A stretch of DNA of 35,966 nucleotides. Origin: Immundisolibacter sp. Lineage in GTDB: Bacteria > Pseudomonadota > Gammaproteobacteria > Immundisolibacterales > Immundisolibacteraceae. Below are positions 34,888 through 35,966 of this stretch, in pieces. How positions within the stretch are numbered: the first letter of the stretch is position 1; each line of letters begins with the position of its first letter. Position numbers and translations under genes: made by a program. The notes below the pieces were generated by a model. It saw only the letters and a program-made list of their open reading frames with translations. It did no database searches and had not been told where the DNA came from. The stretch spans positions 1 to 35,966 of the forward strand of contig NZ_JAQVGQ010000003.1 in assembly GCF_028696615.1 (NCBI RefSeq), given 5' to 3'.

Positions 34888-35910
34888 TCAGGCCGCCTGC
34901 TCCATCTCGGGCCGGTACTCGCCGCGGCAGGCGGCGCTGTTGAGCCGCGCCCGCTTGAGCAGCGCCCGCTGCCCGGCGGCGACGTTTTCCTTCTTGCCGC
35001 CCCAGGCCTTCAGTGCCGGCGCCTGCAGCGCGCGGCCATAGGAGAAGCTGAACACCCACGGATGCTGGACGCCCATGGCGTTGATGGCGTTCAGGTTTTC
35101 GGTAGCCTGCACGTCGCCCTGCCCACCGGACAAGAACATGATGCCCGGCACCGCCGCCGGCACGGTGCGCCGGAAACAGCGCACCGTGGCCTCGGCCACC
35201 TGCTGGGCGCTGGCCTGCACCGGACAGTCCTTGCCGGAAATGACCATGTTGGGCTTGAGCACCATCAGCTCCAGCACCACGCCCTCGGCCACCAGCGCGT
35301 CGAACACGGCGTGCTGCACCGCCTCGGTGACCTCGAAGCAGCGCTCGATGGTGTGGGCGCCGTCCATCAGCACCTCCGGCTCGACGATCGGCACCAGCCC
35401 GGACTGCTGGGTGATGGCGGCATAGCGCGCCAGGCCCTGGGCGTTGAGGCGAATGTTGCGCCACGACGGCAGCTGGTCGGTGATGCTGTACACGGCGCGC
35501 CATTTGGCGAAGCGCGCGCCGAGCTGGTAGTACTCCTCGTAGCGCTTGGCCAGGCCGTCGAGCCCCTCGGTCACCTTCTCGGCGCTGCCTGGCGCCATCG
35601 GCACCGTGCCTTTGTCAACCTTGATACCCGGCACGATGCCCTTGGCCTGCAGGATGCTCACCAGCGTGCGGCCGTCGTCGGTGCGCTGGCGGATGGTTTC
35701 GTCGTACAGGATGACGCCCGAGATGGCCTGCTCCAGGCCCTCGGTGGTGAACAGCATCTGCCGGTAATCACGGCGGTTGGCCTCGGTGGACTCCAGGCCG
35801 ATGCTGTCGAAACGCTTTTTGATGGTGCCGCTGCTCTCGTCGGCCGCCAGCAGGCCCTTGCCGCGGGCGATCATGGCGCGGACCGTGGCTTCGAGTTCAG
35901 TGGTATTCAT
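34888..35910 (-). CDS. Class I fructose-bisphosphate aldolase
   Basis: A 340-residue protein of the eukaryote-like class I family: KGLLAADESSGTIKKRF (D24), GIKVDKGTVPM (K99), IVEPEVLMDG, and the Schiff-base lysine K219 in LELMVLKPNMV, with FLSGGQGDVQATENLNAIN near the end. It cleaves fructose 1,6-bisphosphate to two triose phosphates without a metal ion. The C-terminus ends PEMEQAA and lacks the usual terminal Tyr of muscle-type enzymes. AGGAG stands nine bases before the ATG. Class I aldolase of this length occurs in some proteobacteria beside or instead of class II. It leads the short string with hemH and ubiG; 56 bases upstream remain in the window, with no clear promoter. Confidence 0.93.
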   Translation of the reverse strand: MNTTELEATVRAMIARGKGLLAADESSGTIKKRFDSIGLESTEANRRDYRQMLFTTEGLEQAISGVILYDETIRQRTDDGRTLVSILQAKGIVPGIKVDKGTVPMAPGSAEKVTEGLDGLAKRYEEYYQLGARFAKWRAVYSITDQLPSWRNIRLNAQGLARYAAITQQSGLVPIVEPEVLMDGAHTIERCFEVTEAVQHAVFDALVAEGVVLELMVLKPNMVISGKDCPVQASAQQVAEATVRCFRRTVPAAVPGIMFLSGGQGDVQATENLNAINAMGVQHPWVFSFSYGRALQAPALKAWGGKKENVAAGQRALLKRARLNSAACRGEYRPEMEQAA

Positions 35911-35966
35911 GGGAATGGACTCCTGAGACTGGCTGGACGGGCCTGGGCTGCATGCGCAGGCATGGT

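Overview
The window is GC-rich chromosomal DNA from a gammaproteobacterium. This is inferred from the order yceD-rpmF-plsX-fabH-fabD-fabG-acpP-fabF-mltG-tmk-holB-pilZ-tatD, from rluC-sppA-maf next to rne, and from an E-type RNase E with a long tail. The species cannot be named from the sequence. No rRNA, tRNA, IS element or CRISPR repeat array was seen.

Region 1 (1-8786, minus strand) is one end of a type III-B (Cmr) CRISPR-Cas locus. In transcription order it holds cas6, a TIGR02584-type CARF protein (probable ring nuclease), a DxTHG CARF-HEPN protein (probable cyclic-oligoadenylate-activated RNase), then cmr1, cmr2/cas10 and the first 157 codons of cmr3, which runs off the left edge. A wrecked vapBC toxin-antitoxin pair on the plus strand separates the two halves. 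Cmr2 keeps GGDD and HD motifs, so the locus probably makes a cyclic oligoadenylate signal when it meets target RNA, the CARF-HEPN protein cuts RNA in response, and the ring nuclease removes the signal. The palindrome CAAGCTTG occurs upstream of three of these genes and I found it nowhere else in the window.

Region 2 (8938-15000) is mixed: a stand-alone Anbu proteasome-like protease, an APC amino-acid permease overlapped by an outer-membrane efflux lipoprotein, a LOG-family protein and a YgjP-like metalloprotease. Two 118-bp copies of a hairpin-rich element lie at the 3' ends of the last two genes and are the most unusual non-coding feature of the window.

Region 3 (14991-20601, minus) carries glgX, yajQ and rne, with a structured rne leader. 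Region 4 (20602-33197, mostly plus) carries rluC, sppA, maf (minus) and the fatty-acid/phospholipid cluster continuing into mltG, tmk, holB, pilZ and tatD. Many genes there overlap by 1-4 bases (ATGA, GTGA, TGATG), which suggests translational coupling. Region 5 (33136-35910, minus) carries a class I fructose-bisphosphate aldolase, hemH and ubiG; ubiG overlaps tatD tail to tail.
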